This document shows positions 1-13,728 of a stretch of 64,000 nucleotides of DNA, piece by piece. Under the pieces are notes generated by a model. It saw only the letters and a program-made list of their open reading frames with translations. It was not told the origin of the DNA and did not search any database. The DNA lies in NCBI GenBank assembly GCA_037833965.1, contig AP031353.1:11410501-11474500 (forward strand). The letters are read 5' to 3'. Every line of letters starts with the position of its first letter. Position 1 is the stretch's first letter. The position numbers and the translations under genes are program-made. The stretch comes from Marchantia polymorpha subsp. ruderalis (taxonomy: Eukaryota; Streptophyta; Marchantiopsida; Marchantiales; Marchantiaceae).

Positions 1-3000
1 ACAATACTTCACAATCCTCAAGTTGTTGCTCAAAGCGTCGGAATAAAGTGAAAGTTCTAGTAAGGAGAAGACCATTACTAGAAAATGCGAGACATATCCT
101 CTCGGAAGTCGCCAACTCCATCCAGAAATATCTGGGTGTAAAGTTCGGGACGATATATTAAATAATTCCAAAATAAAATGGGACAAAGGCCAACGGGCTA
201 GAAGCTTTTCGAATATTGAGGATATCCACCACCTTTCGTATCCAGTGGAGATAGAATCCATCCGTATTTCATCTCCGGAAAAAGGATGTCCTTCTCGGTC
301 AAGAACATGCATCTATAATATTATTCCCTTACTTGGCCATGAAGTCAAGGAAATCAGACTTTCGAATTAAAAATCGAATAGTGTGTGAGAGATAACATCC
401 AAAAATGGCTCCACATAACTGCCCTTAATAGGATAGTGCTGTAACCCGATATCTCCCTTAACTGCCCACTGGACTATTTGCGAGAAATATCGCCTAGTTT
501 AGAACGCCTCGCACGAACCTGATTCCGTTGCCTATCTCGTGCCCACGTTCGGTAGTCCTTTCTGTTTTCTTTAAGTTTGCTTTACAGCCGGTTTCCAGTA
601 CTCGGAACCCACCAGCACACGGCGGGCCGAGAGGATGACTGGCTATCCCCGGTCGGACAGGAATCTGTCAGTTTCCGTGACAGGCCCTGGCCTTACTCTT
701 CTGCATTAGCGTAGCATGGCCATGGTGCGCACTGCGCACTGCGCATCCGGGTCCACCTGCTTCCGTCCGACTGTACTTCACTGTACTTCACGGACTCGGT
801 ATACTTCAACGTGTAAAGTACATCTGAGGTTTACCTGTGGTAGCAGTTGCTCAGCTCCTCGCCTTCCTCTGGCCTCGTCCGAATCTTTGGGTTGGAATGT
901 CTACCATCTGCTTGCTGCCTGCTGCCTGTACACATCTGGACATGTATTCTACCTTGCACAGATTGACGAACCAGCTTTTCGATTATCGGAGCAAAAGCGA
1001 TAACAGCTTTCATTGAGATCACTTACTGAATAAGATTAAATCTTTCTGGGGATCATATGCCTCGCTGTAGGTAAAGTCTGGATAACGTCAACCTCAACTT
1101 CTATAGTAGCTTATGATACAGTTTGGTGGTCGTGATGTAAGAATACTTAAGTGCAGATTTGCATCGAGGTTCGTGAACTTATAATTTAGTTTGGTGATAG
1201 TGTGGTCTGAATACTTGAATGGAGACTTCCTCACGAAATACTCCATCCACTCAGCTGCGCAAAGTTCAATTTACACATGTAGTAAGCAGAACATACCCTC
1301 CCGCTTGAAGAGAATGAGTACTTCTCACAAGAGTCCGCATGATCTGGATTAGTTCACGTCTAACCGCACATAACGGTAAATCCATGTACATGCCTAGAGA
1401 ACGATTTTTTTTCCACTGTGAATAGTAGGATGTGCGGTTGGGCTGCTATTCGAATCACATATTACCTGTTTCATCTTCAAAGTTACTTGAATGGAATGGA
1501 TAGTTAGATCAAATATAGTTCACATATTAAATGTTTCATCTTGAAAGTTAATATAATGACAATGATATTTAGTTCTAATGATTTTCCTCTCTTTGGAATG
1601 GTAAACTGAGCACATGGCTGGATTTGTTTTCTATTTGAGAACATTATTAAAATTTCATAAAACTTTTTCCCTCATTTTAGAAAATATCTATTGTGATGAA
1701 TTAAATCAAGAAATTATGAAATCCACAACTACTTTTTTCTTAACTTAGAAGTAGAGTGAAAATGAGGTGATGCACATATGAGATGATAGCATGGTACTCA
1801 AAATCGTCCAAATTCTAATCATTATATGCTCGACATGCATGTCTTCGTATACTTTTATACTCAGAAAATTAATCTATATTTGACTCAACTGTAATATAAG
1901 TAGAGTATGTAAGGTGAAAAATGTGTATTGAATGTTGTACTCTTGCCTCACATAAATTATTAACAGATTTTGACATGACTGACTTTTAGCACACTTGCTC
2001 AAAGAATGATCTTTTAAAAATTACTGATTTTATGGTATGATCACTATTGTGAACAAAGATTATTGAATGTTATTATCAGGATGAATAAGCTATATGGTAC
2101 TATTCTTGCAGAAAATTTTGAACAATGAACTTTGATTCAAATCATTTTGCTTTCTTTGAATTATGTTGTTCAATTATAAACAAATAATTGCTATAGTAAA
2201 TATTATTCTAAAATTCGTCATCACTAATTTAACTAACAAGAAAGATTAATTTCAATCTAGATCTATATAATTCTTCATAAATGTAATCTTCAATTACTGA
2301 ATATAGATACTTCAACAACATATGTTTTAAAATGTTGCAAATACAATTACATAATATTTAGCACAATTCAATCATGCATGAAGATAAATTAAAATGATCA
2401 TTGCTCAAATGGTTTTCAAACCATCACAGAATTAATACAACCTTTTCTACACGAATGATATATTTCCAACCATTAAAAAAATACAATCATCATAAGGTTG
2501 GCCTTCATTACATATCTTAAGCCCAACAATGAATGTCAAGCATTCAACCAACAAAATAATTTATTCATCATTTACCTTTAGTGATTCAACGTATGATAGT
2601 TATATGTATATATATTCAATGAGATCCTTCATCTCTTTTTGATATGCGTACAACATATATTGCATAAATTCCATACAAAATTATAACTGTACATTAAAGT
2701 ACCAAATGTAAAAAAAAACTTGAACTAGACAATTCTATCTTCAAAAAATTGCGACATTAAATTTCATTATCTGTTAATATAATATCTATATAAAAAATAT
2801 TTTATAACGATATTTTTAAATTAATAATAAACAATGACTCGTGTTTTTTTTGTAATCTTGAAAATTGTGTTGAACAAAAGAAAAATATTCTGGCAACAAA
2901 TCAGTTTTTAACTAAATTTTTTTAATGATAAAATGAGGGCATCAAAGAAAAAAATATTCAGAAAAATATAAGATAAATTTTGTATTTAAAAAAATTTCAT

Positions 3001-4255
3001 AAGATATAATTTTCATATTATTCTTATGAAATTTTATAAACAATATAATAATCAAGAAAAAAATGTCTTAAAAAATATTTTTTCAAAAATTTACGTCTCT
3101 AAATATCAGGTCTTCATTTTGTTTATCCAACAATTGTTCAGTATTGTGAAGGAAAAAACACAAGTATTAAACTTCAAGACATGATGAAAATGTTGAGAAA
3201 ATTTTGATTGCATGAAAGAAATCAGATTTGTTTAGCCTTTTGGGGGTTCTCTTTTGAATATCATCGTACCAAAGATATATTCATGAGTTTTTATATTTAT
3301 TAGTTATAAAATGGGTTTCAAATCTGTATAAACTAAATATCATACTCACAAATTTATAAGTGTTTATCAAAAGACTATTTTTCAAATATACATTCCCTAA
3401 TAGTTTTACCTAGACAAACCATTCTTTCATAAGAGTATAAATTTTAAAAAACCATGTAAGGAAATTATTTTTAATTTATTTTTTCTATATTTAATGTTAA
3501 TTTTTTAAAACAAAACACTTAAAAAGAATTATTCATGTTTGAAGTGATATATGAAATGATGTAGATTTTTCTAATGATGTATATTTATTTCAAATCATCA
3601 TTTTGACTTATAAATTATCGTTTTTAGAAATAATGAATTCTTACTTATAAGAAAATTTGTTAACACTACATCAACTGCATTATAGATAATAACTTTTTTG
3701 ATTTATTATCTTTGATAATTTTGCAATAATTAGAATTTCCAATCAATATATATATATATATATATATATATATTTCAATGAACAAGCTTAAGAATATTTG
3801 AAAGGATTTTTCTGAAATATCTTGTGAGAGCCCAAATCGCTTGTGCAAAATAATTCATTGTATTTTTTGACCTTATTATTGGAATTTTCCTTTTTATCTT
3901 TTTCTTTTATTTGAAATACATTGTTAAGTATCTTCGTTTTATTGAAATTTGATTCCTTTAAATTGTGTATATTTATATTATTGAAATTTTTAAATAATTT
4001 TTGATAATATTATTTATGTAAATATATTCCTTTTTTATAAACATATTTAGTTTAAATATGCAAAACACTGTAATTTTAAAAAGAGATTTAAATCATACAT
4101 TGTAATTTGTACAAGCTATTACAAAAGTGAATAAATATGCAGTCTCGAATTTTGCAATATTAAAATACTGTATATGGTTTTTAGGATAAATTAATCATTA
4201 GTATTGAATTTAAATATTTTTTATGTAATTAAAAAATTTAAAAAATTGCACAGTA
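1..4255. other. Gene-free flank, becoming very AT-rich
   Basis: I see no convincing gene. The first 1 kb has moderate GC and several short open frames on both strands, with local duplications (a TGCGCAC motif repeated near 726-748 and a CTGTACTTCA motif near 772-790). None resembles a known family. From about 1400 the DNA becomes strongly AT-rich with frequent stops in all frames, typical of intergenic spacer. Confidence 0.6.
3746..3773. repeat. (AT)n microsatellite
   Basis: An uninterrupted alternating AT tract of about 28 bp in AT-rich spacer. The short open frame crossing it on the minus strand is an artefact of the repeat. Confidence 0.9.
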
Positions 4256-4300
4256 CACAAATCATATCAAATTGAAAAACTTTAATTTTCTTCTTCACAT

Positions 4301-5449
4301 ATGCGTCTTGATGTTTACTTTAAATATATCTTTGATAATAATATGCTTGCAAAAGTCAAAGAAGCTCAAGATGCTGGATTTTTTGCTTATCTTCGTGATG
4401 GACAAGCAATTGTCACTCAAAGGAAGAGACAATCATCCACATAGCAATCCAAGAGCTTGAGGGTGTTAATGTGGAATATTAGAGGTCTTTCTACAACCAA
4501 GTATGTGAGTGCTAATCCGATTTGGAAGATGTCGGACATCATCAACATTGTGGAGACGTGGGAACATGAGAGCAACACTATTGGAGAGATACCAGGGTTT
4601 ACTTTGGTGGGATCCACTTGGAATCAGAGAAGTCAACGAGCTGGAAGAGGCTATGGCGGTATTGCTACTTTCATCAGATCTCAATTTCTACCTTTGATAC
4701 ATTTAGAAGGTCATGATATTGAAGGTCAATATCATTGGCTTCGTCTTGGTTTGGTTGGAGGATCTTATAGTTATTTGGCTGTTTGTTAATTTGCACCATT
4801 GTCCATGCCTATCTACTCCACACGCACTTGCAATCGGAGTCAACCATTCCATCGACTTATAGGAGATGTTCTCAATTATCAGAGCAAAGGTGAAGTTTTT
4901 CTGGTTGGAGATTTCAATGCTCGAATAGGTTGTGCACAATTTACTCAAGTTGGTGATCTCTTGAGTTCTCCCTCCTTTGAAGAACTTGAAGATAGTATGT
5001 GGTGTAGAAAGTCTTCTGATATTTGTACAAATCCTTTGACAGAACACTTTCTAACCTTTGGAGCCACATGTAATCTGAAAGTTCTCAACGGTATCTCTCT
5101 CTTTCCCAACTCCCTTTCCAATACGTGCTTTTCTCCTACAGGTGTTAGCACCATTGATTATCTTCTATCTTCAGCCACTCATAGCTCTTTTATTTCGAAA
5201 TTTGATATTCTAGTACCTCGGCCAGAGTCAGATCATGCACCTCTCTTATTTACTCTCTTGTTATCAAAAACAATCCCTCTCTCTCCATGCCATTCTGTTT
5301 TAGCTTCTCCCAAGTTTCGTTTAGATCCTAGTAAGAAAGAGTTGTACATGTTACATTTTCAAAACCTTTTGACTCACACTTCATGGAGCCTTGATCCACA
5401 TAACAGCGAGTGGGCAATTAATAGAGTTGCTCAAAGACACTGCTTCTAA
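4301..5449 (+). pseudogene. LINE endonuclease (EEP) domain, disrupted
   Basis: The frame from 4457 encodes an exonuclease-endonuclease-phosphatase fold with the expected motifs in order: WNIRG near its start, an ETWE glutamate motif, GYGG, GDFNA (catalytic Asp/Asn), STIDY and SDH (the catalytic Asp-His pair). This domain nicks target DNA to prime reverse transcription. A TAA at 4787-4789 interrupts it in frame, between VC and FAP, where a tyrosine codon is likely ancestral. The same frame then continues to 5449, where it ends because of a frameshift into the RT frame. Upstream, in the same frame from an ATG at 4301, about 47 codons precede a TAG at 4442 and probably belong to the same ancestral protein. 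The catalytic residues are intact but the protein cannot be made whole. Confidence 0.88.
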
Positions 5450-7670
5450 GTTCTTTTTGCGGCACAAGGATCGAAGAGCTAGGGGGCTTCCTTGCAATGG
5501 ATGGTTTGACTTGGATTGTAAGCAAGCGAGGATGAGATCAGTTGACAAGTCTTTGGATTTCCAAAGTCGGCTTACCTTGACAAGGCTTTACAAAGACTTG
5601 GTGAAGTCTAAAAAAAGAGCTTTTTTGAGGACGAAGCAGGAATCCTTGACAAAGGAGTTGATGGAGAATCCCAAATCCTTTTGGAGACGGTTAACTGTAA
5701 GGTCTTCAAAACCTACTCTTGATCCCAAGAGTTTGATTGACTTTGCTGAAAAGCTTTATTTCTTTCCCAACGCTGCATCAATGCCTTGTTGTGAAGGAAC
5801 ATCAGGCTTATTTTCTGAATCAGAGGTGATGACTCAAGTTAGAAAATTAGCAAATGGTAAATCGGAGGATTTGGATGGTCTCTCTATTGAACTTTTGAAG
5901 TGGGGAGGAGATCTTATTGGACCGAGACTCACCAAAGCGTTAGAGAATGCAGCTATGTATGGTTTTACTTCAGCTTGGTCATTACGCAAGATTGTGCCTA
6001 TTCACAAGTCAGGAAGGAAGGACTTGGTGACAAACTATCGCACTATCATGGTGGGTAGTGTTTTTGCCAAGTTGTTTGGCAAATTGGTGGAGTCAAAGTT
6101 GAGCACATGGACTGAATCTCATCGAAAGAAAGCGCGGTTTCAAGCAGGCTTTCGCCCCACATACAACACCATTGACCATATCTTGGCTTTGCGTGTTTTA
6201 TGGGAGAAATCGAAGGGCAATGGCAAAGCTTTGTTTTGCGCCTTCATTGATTTTAAGAAAGCTTTTGACACCGTACCTCGTGAGCTATTATGGGAAAGGC
6301 TGCAAGTCATTGGAGTACCATCAGATCTTCTAGCAACTGTGGCCACGCTTTACCAATCTGTTCGAGCCAAGATCAACACTTCTCAAACTAAAGAGGTTTT
6401 GAGTACCATTGGAGTGATTCAAGGTTGTCCTCTCTCTCCTACTCTTTTTGGAGTTTTTATAGATGATATCGAAGAGTGGTTGGAGGCATGTGATAGTGAA
6501 GGTGTCAAGCTTGGAAACTTTGTTATCAAAGCTCTCTTGTATGCATATGATATCATATTACTAGCACGTGATGCAATTAGTTTACAGAAACACCTATACA
6601 CTTTGGCTAGCTTTTGTACCCAGAATCAGATGGAGGTAAATATAGAGAAGTCCAAAGTCATGATAGTGGGCACTATATCCAAGTTTTACTTCTATTACCA
6701 GGATCTACAATTAGAAGAGGTGAAGAGTTATAAATATCTAGGCATTGATTTTTCTAATGATTATAGTTGGGCACTTTGTGTGCAAAAGAGAGTAGAAGGT
6801 GGTTACAAAGCTCTATATTCATTGCTAAATCGGTGTAGAAGGGCTCATCTTGTGTCTTGGAGTCTTAGGAAATTTTTATTCAGAAGCTTAGTGTTGCCGG
6901 TAGTATTGTATGGAACCCAAGTGTGGGGTCCTGGTTGTAAGAAGACAGGATGGGAGCGTGTGGAGAGGGTGCAGAAGATATTTCTACAAGAAGAATTGGG
7001 TGTGAGAAACCAAACCTCATATGCTATTCTTCTTGCGGAAATAGGTTGTTTACCTCTAGAGGCTGAAGCTCTATACTTGACCATCACTTACATCACAAGG
7101 GTGAGATCTCTTGATGCTTCTCGCCTTCCTCCTCAGGCTTTGAGTGCCACACGTGTCAAAGGATGGTTAGCGGATGTGATAACTTGGTCTTTGAGGTGGA
7201 ATGTGACGGAACGCGATTGGGACCTACAACCTATAGCACTACGTGAACGTCTAAAGGAGTAGTTTCTGAACATTATTTGGAGCAAGCGCGGCACCAAGAC
7301 GCAGTTTTATCAACTTCATGTGAATCCTATGCTTGTTTATTGTGAACAGGATTACCTACTTGCAGGAATCTCTACGTCCTTACGTCATCTTATTGCTAGG
7401 CATAGAATTGGATCTCATAGGCTAGGAATTGAGGAAGGACGTTGGCTTAATATTGATAGGAGTCAACGTATTTGTAGGCTATGTGATGGAAGAGAAGTTG
7501 AGGATGAAGAGCATGTATTTCTTACTTGTACTAGATATGTAGAGATTAGAGTGACCCATAATATAGATGTAGAGAATTTTTATTCTTTGTTACAGTTAGT
7601 TCCTTTTGATTTAGGTTGTTATATTAGGGACATTATTAGTTATCGTTCTAGTGCTCTTGGCACTAGCTAG
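5391..7670 (+). pseudogene. LINE reverse transcriptase and C-terminal knuckle, disrupted
   Basis: A 623-codon open stretch (5391-7262) holds the RT fingers and palm. It shows the GRKDLVTNYR segment, QAGFRP, motif A (FIDFKKAFD with its catalytic Asp), motif B (QGCPLSP), and a YLGIDFS motif. Motif C should read Y-A-D-D but here reads Y-A-Y-D (codons at 6540-6551), so one of the two metal-binding aspartates is lost. A TAG at 7260-7262 interrupts the frame, which resumes to 7670 and carries a C-x2-C-x(about 10)-H-x4-C knuckle (CRLC ... HVFLTC), common at LINE C-termini. The N-terminal joint with the endonuclease is frameshifted at about 5391-5449. The copy is catalytically dead. Confidence 0.9.
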
Positions 7671-7764
7671 GGTATGGCCTTTGGGGTCTTTTCCCTTGTT
7701 TGTGGCTGTCGCTTGTATTGTGTTTTTCAGCCTTTTGACCCTTTGGGTCCCCCGGGCTTGATCT

Positions 7765-7790
7765 ATTACCATTTACCATTTACCATTTTA
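7765..7790 (+). repeat. LINE 3' tail, (ATTTACC)n
   Basis: Three to four copies of an ATTTACC-like unit close the element right after its 3' UTR. Short tandem tails of this kind replace poly(A) in several LINE clades and mark the 3' terminus, since reverse transcription starts there. Confidence 0.7.
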
Positions 7791-10700
7791 TAAAACATAG
7801 ATTTAATTGCTATGCAAGTTTGGACTTTTTACATCAGTCTACTGTAAACTACTTAATATTACATATACCATCAACTGACCTTTTACAACATATTTTTTTC
7901 AACTTATGCAGTTTTTTCATTAAAATGCATTTGTTTTTCAGATTTTTTATATTTACTTTTTGTAATAAAATTTTTTGTTGGTTGTTAGTAATGATAAGAA
8001 ATAAACTTAATGATTGCGAAACATAACAATAATAGATTTGGGGAAAAAAATGTTCTTAGTTATATATAATTGTTAGAATATTTCCAACAATTATATTGTA
8101 AGAATTGCACCCCAATATATTCGTTTTTTAAATTTATATTTATACATATAAATGTTGCCGGTCTAGTTCAAAAGAAAGGGCTTGTACTCAAAAGAAAAAT
8201 ATACATACGAGTTCTAAAGCATACATTCAAGCCAAATGTTCGAAGGCTTGAGATTTATTTCTTCCATTGGATTTTCATTCTTCAGCACATATCTTGAAAT
8301 ATGATGCCAAGTCTTATGATTAAGGTTGAGATGATATTTTTTTTAATACAACATAATTTATATTCTGAATTCGAATATCTTAAATTTCTTAACATTAGCA
8401 TGAATTTATTATCATCAATTCTGAATAATATGTAAAAAGAAGATTTCAATAAAAAAAACAGTAAATCGAGAGATGCTATCAAAATAAAAATATGAACCAT
8501 ATTTTTTTTTAATATTTTTTTTATTTATTCCTTAGTTTGCAAATTTATGGTAATCCATAAGTGCATTTAATATTTTTATATTATGCCTATATTTCGATTC
8601 AACAGAAAAATGTACAAAAATACGAATGAGTTTGAAAAATAATATTTAATAAGATATGTGGAGTATATGCAAGTTGAATATTATTTTAAATTTAAATGTC
8701 GGACGAATAAAAATGAATTGAAGAAAAGTGCTTCTGAATGATAAGCAGATCACAAAGATGAAGCTTAAAGTTATAGAAAATGAGTGATATATTGATCAAT
8801 GTTTTTTATGCAAGTGATATTATAGTTGGAATGATGTAATACTATGAAATAATAAGATAATATATGAAATCTTGATTAATTGACATCGAGGAATACTTTG
8901 ACTTAGAAAGGAGTGAATTGACACTTATATATTAGAAATATTTGTGCTCTCTTTGCTAATTTTGGGGTGAAATACATTAAAAAATTTAATTTTAGAGTTG
9001 GAGGTTTTCTTAGCTCATACAATTACCTCACTTGTCAAGAAGTTATCTATCGCACACAATAAGGGCTATGTATCATACAATCTTATCATAGTGCCGCTTG
9101 TGTTGCTTCTTGATTATTGAGGTTGTTGCGGATGGATGTTTGACACAATTGTGTTTGCTTGCTCTTGCATCTGGACTTGAAGTTTCCTTTATGAACTTGT
9201 TTGTAACATATTTGTTCGCTTGTTCCATACCCAAGATGGAAGAAGATACCCATAACCCGGTTGACTCCACCATGGTTACCAAGATGCCAATTAACCCAAC
9301 TTCATCAGTCAACTTCATCAGTATACAGTACTAGATTTGGCCTAAGCCGCTACTTACACACTCCCAAGTCCTGCGTGCCTTTCACACTCAACAGTAGCTT
9401 ACCTCGAACATTTTTTGTGAAATAATGTGCTTATTGAGAGCTCAGTCTTTGCCTCATTCTCCATACTAGTCACAGCGAAATACATGTGCTTTTGATTGAC
9501 TCGTATTTCAAAATAAGCTAGATATCGTTTCCGGAAAACTTTTGGAGCTGGTAAATGATAATCATCCTCCATGTACTGTGGTAGGGTTTGAAGAATGCAC
9601 GTATACAATTCTTTGGTGATGTTGTTGGGACCTAGCCTATAGCCCCAATACCAAAAGAGGTAAATTGGTGACAAAACCTGTTATTGCTTCAGAGTAATAA
9701 AGGTCAAGTATGGATAGATCTATTTTTGACTCAACTGCTGTAGGGAGTTTTCGCTAGCTGTAGGTTATGGTTTCTTTTTGGGGGTTTGCACACTCTTCGA
9801 GACATGAGAGTTGCAAGTTATCCTTCCCAGTTATGTGGTATATGCCCAACACCTAAAGACGAAAAGTGACCGCAGTTTCTCCAGCAGTCGCGAAAATTCC
9901 TTGCAGCATGGGCCTCCATCTGACACGTGCCTGGATCGGCCTGCTTTCCATAGGAATACCAATGATATTTTCCACATGGCTGTACGTTGTTCGCCCGTAA
10001 GTCCGATGCAGAAGTCCTGTTTGATTTCACATCGCGCGTTCTAGTTCGATGTAGTTCTGACTGGAAATGTACCAAATGTTTGTTCTCGTCAGTAGCAGAC
10101 AATACATGTCCACGAAATCTCAAACCTTATAGTTTATACTCGCCATATGTAGTTCGAACCACCATCCATCCTTACCATGGTTTCTAGGACCAAGATCATG
10201 TGCATGGTTATTTCTTTATTCATTACTGCATGTTTTGATGTAACTTATGGGCGCACCATTTCCAAACATGCATAATGTCTGCATACTGTCGCTTCTGTCT
10301 AGTTCAGAATATCTTTGTTAGTAGACAATGATTGTCTGACTCACTGTGGGAATGGCTTTATAAAACAATTTTTAGTCAGAACAAAAAACTCGTAATAGAG
10401 ACAGCGTGTAGGTACATGTATCAGGAAATATTTTGTGTCTCTTAAGAACAAGCTGGTGATATCAAGTTAATATACGTCTGTATAGATTCAAACGAAAATT
10501 TCAGCCAAGTTAGAACATTTCGATTACAGGTTTCAGAAAACAAATTTAAGCTGGCAATACTGAGTCACCAAATCAAGAAATTGTTCAGCCATTGATCTCT
10601 CGACTGCTATCAACTATGGTGTGACCAAGAAGTCACGAACGTGACTGTTATGAGAGTGATTAGTCAGCAACATCTTTGCGGTAGATAAGGTTCGTGCTGC

Positions 10701-12480
10701 TTACAGTAGATGACTGGTCATCAACATCGTTCTTAGCTCGGCACCTTCCTTCCTTCCTTTGATCTACTGGACACACTTTGTGCCTCGTCATACTTCTACC
10801 AATACAATATCTATCCTTGAATTTGAGTACCTGTTTGTTTATACGCGGGATTTTTTGGGTGAAAAGTTCATCCTTGTCTTAACAAAGTAATACTTTATCA
10901 TTACATAATTTATGTTAGAATAAAATTGTGGTACAAGTTTTTGACTTTGGATTGTGATTTGTATACTTGGGATCTCATTCTCATGTTATTTTGGAGAGGA
11001 TTCTATACTCTTCCGAAACTCATTTCTATATATCATATAAAAAATACGCATACTTAGAATTTCGTAATAGCGGGATGATAAGGAAAAACTAGGCCCACAA
11101 GAACGAAATGGATGGAATTAAAATATATTTCTAAACCAAATACAGTCTTAATTATCATTCATTTACTCTCTTACAACGTGGTCAAGAACTAATTGATAAA
11201 ATGCGCCAATATTTCCTGTCTTGTAGCCTTGTATACATCATTACGCATATGTATATTGAATAAAAATTAATAAAATTATAAAAAATTCTTTTAAGATGAA
11301 AGTGTTTACAAATTGATTTTAATTGTCACGTTTTACTCAAATTTTCTTGTAAAATAAACATTTGACGTTGTACCTCTTAAGATCATTCCATACCTTTAAA
11401 TTTATGTTAAGACTCAACATTTCGAGGTCCTTTTATGAACACCACTTTTGGAAGACAAATTTCAATCTTCAAAATGGTGTAACGTGAGAAGCATTGTTTG
11501 GACATTTACACTCTAAACAAAGTTCATGGATCAAAGGTTCCGTGCCTAATCATAATGCCTATCATTACAGGAGGAAATTATAGAAGATGCCATTGCAAAC
11601 TTGTCATAGTTTTTAGAGATACAATCTTTATAGTATTAAAAAATATATCAATAATAATGATGATAAACATATGAATGAGATTATGAAAACAAGATCAGTG
11701 TATGTAAATGAATGAATGAATGAATGAATAGATAAAAGAACAAATAAATGAAAATATATTAATTTGCTTAGCCTTATAAATCTTTATATATCTGCGATGA
11801 TTTTGTGGATGGAGAACAACCAAGAAATGAAAACAGGCTTTTCTGTTGGATAAGAGAGTTTTATCCCTCTCCATGAGACCAGAAAGATAATCAGATTTCA
11901 GCCTTTAAAAGCCTCACTTGTCACACGATAAGCTCGCTTAGCACTCGAGACTATGAATTAGTTAAAAAAATGTCGCCCTCTAAGAGAATAAATACCAAGG
12001 ATACGAATGGCTGGTACTGGGCAAGGGCATCGGGGCACATTATTGGCAAGGCAAAAGGAGTCCCAGACAGAGCACGGTAATGCTCGAGCTACATGTGGGG
12101 TAATGAATAAAACTTATTGGCCTTGCGGCCTCGCTTCACGAGGCTAGAAACAAATGAATCATGGAGGCGGAAGTAGCCGAAATACATGCCCAACTTGCAA
12201 GGCACCTGCTTCTCGCCTTCGCAGACACTATTGGCACCAGTCAAAGGGTTTGTACGAGGTTTAATCGTGAGTCTAATTTTGTAAATAAGAGCTTAATTAA
12301 GCAAGGCGAGCCAGAGAATGTAGAAGATTCGGAAGAGTGTTGGGATATTTTATACGAAGGGCAGCCAATAAACGAAGCGCAACAATTCGCGTCTCTGCCA
12401 GTTGCGCTCAGGCGCCGAGGTGGCTTCGTGATGGATAGTCGCGGGGGGACGGAAGGATTTGGAACGGATTAGCGCGCATC
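7791..12480. other. Intergenic spacer, no gene recognised
   Basis: AT-rich at both ends with a moderate-GC stretch around 9000-10800. Short open frames exist (for example 9399-9674 minus and 12161-12472 plus, about 90-100 codons), but none has a recognisable domain or splice partner. A (ATGA)n microsatellite lies at about 11708-11729. Confidence 0.5.
11708..11729. repeat. (ATGA)n microsatellite
   Basis: Five to six tandem ATGA units in AT-rich spacer. Confidence 0.85.
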
Positions 12481-13728
12481 CGTCCGTCCAAGGGAGGCGT
12501 CCGGGCGGAAATGGCCACGGACGATGGATGATGCATGGAAGCATTGACCTCATCCACACATGAACTGCACCCGTGAGGAGGTCATGGGCACATGCGCATG
12601 AGATGAGGGGACCATGTATGCATGAACGCGGGGCAGCGGGGCAGCGGCCGAGGAAATCATAGAAGGGCTGGAGAAACGCGAGGCCTGTCTAGAAAGTTCA
12701 GGACCATTCTGTTAGGCGAGAGTGGCGATGGCCCGCATCCACGGCTGGCGCAACGAGGAGGGCGGCCGTGGGCGGCCGTCGATGCGCATCGTCGCCGTCG
12801 TGCCGCAGTTTCGCCAGCGCTGGATTTAGGCTTTGGTTTCGTATCCTGGGCTGGCGATCGCCGGTTTCTCTTCAGGCAGGCAGGCAGTGGCGAGAGCGGG
12901 CGGGCGAGCGAGCGAGAGCGCGGGCGGTCGGGCGAGCGGGCGGGCGGGCGGGCGGAGGCCGATCGAACGACCTACCTCGCAGCAAAGAAGCCAGAGCAGC
13001 TGCAGCAGCACGAGGCCAGGGCCAGGAAACGCAGCAAAGGCGGAGCAGCAAGTGAAGGGTGGGCAGCCAGACAGAGCAGTGAGCGAGGCGAGCGAGCGAG
13101 AGAGAGAGAGAGTGGGCAGGAGGGGGCCAAGGCAAGGCTAGGCCAGGCCAGGCAAAGCAAAGCACAGGCAAGTTTCGCTCGCAGCGGAGAAGAGAGAAAG
13201 AGGAAGAGAAGGAGAGAGAGAGGGACATAGCGACGAAGGCAGAGAGGAGGGAGGAGGAGATCAGAGAGAAAGAGAGCGACGTACGAAGGAAGAGCGAGAG
13301 CAGAGGGAGGGAGGCAGGTCTCGGAGAGAGAGGGAGAGGGAGGAGGAGGAGGCCGAAACCTTTGGAACGGATGCGAGAGCAAGTCTGTTGTTGTCGCTGA
13401 TCGGAACGCGCGGACAGGAGAAATCCTCGACGATACTCTCTCACGGCGAGAATCTTCGATCGAGAAAAGTACGAGCGGAATCGGAGAGGACTGAGGCGAT
13501 TGGTTGTTGTTGTTGCGAGGGTTCGGGTTCGGAGTGACCGCGAACGCGAACGCGAACGCGCGCCCACTGCAGCATCGAGCGAGGAGCGAGGAGGCAGAGG
13601 CGGAGGTGGTGGTTGCTAGGGTGAGCGGAGAGGAGAAAGAAGCGAAGGCGAACGAAGAAGTTGAGATTGAGCGAGGAGAAGGAGGCAATTCGAAGCGGAA
13701 GAGGGAAGAACAGTCAGTCGAGCTGGGG
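12480..13728 (+). promoter_or_regulatory. GC-rich and purine-rich leader of the HSP40 gene
   Basis: The 1.2 kb before the J-protein ATG switches abruptly to high GC. From 12880 to 12960 it consists of GGGC/GAGC repeats, including four GGG runs separated by single cytosines (12938-12952), a canonical G-quadruplex pattern on the coding strand. From about 13080 to 13350 it is a GA-rich purine tract, the kind of sequence bound by plant GAGA-binding (BBR/BPC) factors. Long open frames on both strands here come from low complexity and lack stops by composition only. The transcription start cannot be placed from sequence. Confidence 0.5.

Larger units (their letters stand above)
4301..7790 (+). mobile_element. 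Decayed non-LTR retrotransposon (LINE)
   Basis: About 3.5 kb with the classic LINE order: apurinic endonuclease domain, reverse transcriptase, a C-terminal Cys-rich knuckle and a short A/T-rich repeat tail. The recognisable frame begins near 4301 and runs into the endonuclease through a TAG at 4442-4444, so an upstream coding segment or ORF1 end is probably included. No gag-like ORF1 with zinc knuckles is visible, so the copy looks 5' truncated. GC is higher than in the flanking AT-rich spacer, which marks the insertion. Coding is broken by in-frame stops at 4442, 4787 and 7260 and by a frameshift between about 5391 and 5449. I found no clear target-site duplication. The order endonuclease-RT-CCHC without a visible RNase H fits several LINE clades, and I do not assign one. 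Confidence 0.9.

Noticed and set aside
716..1003. 95-codon frame with repeated GCGCACT and GTACTTCA words
   Set aside because: Short, repetitive and overlapped by an equally open minus frame; no domain.
12622..13688. Several long open frames on both strands before the HSP40 gene
   Set aside because: They arise from GC-rich and GA-rich low complexity; the translations are Arg/Glu/Gly or Ser/Leu/Pro repeats with no domain.
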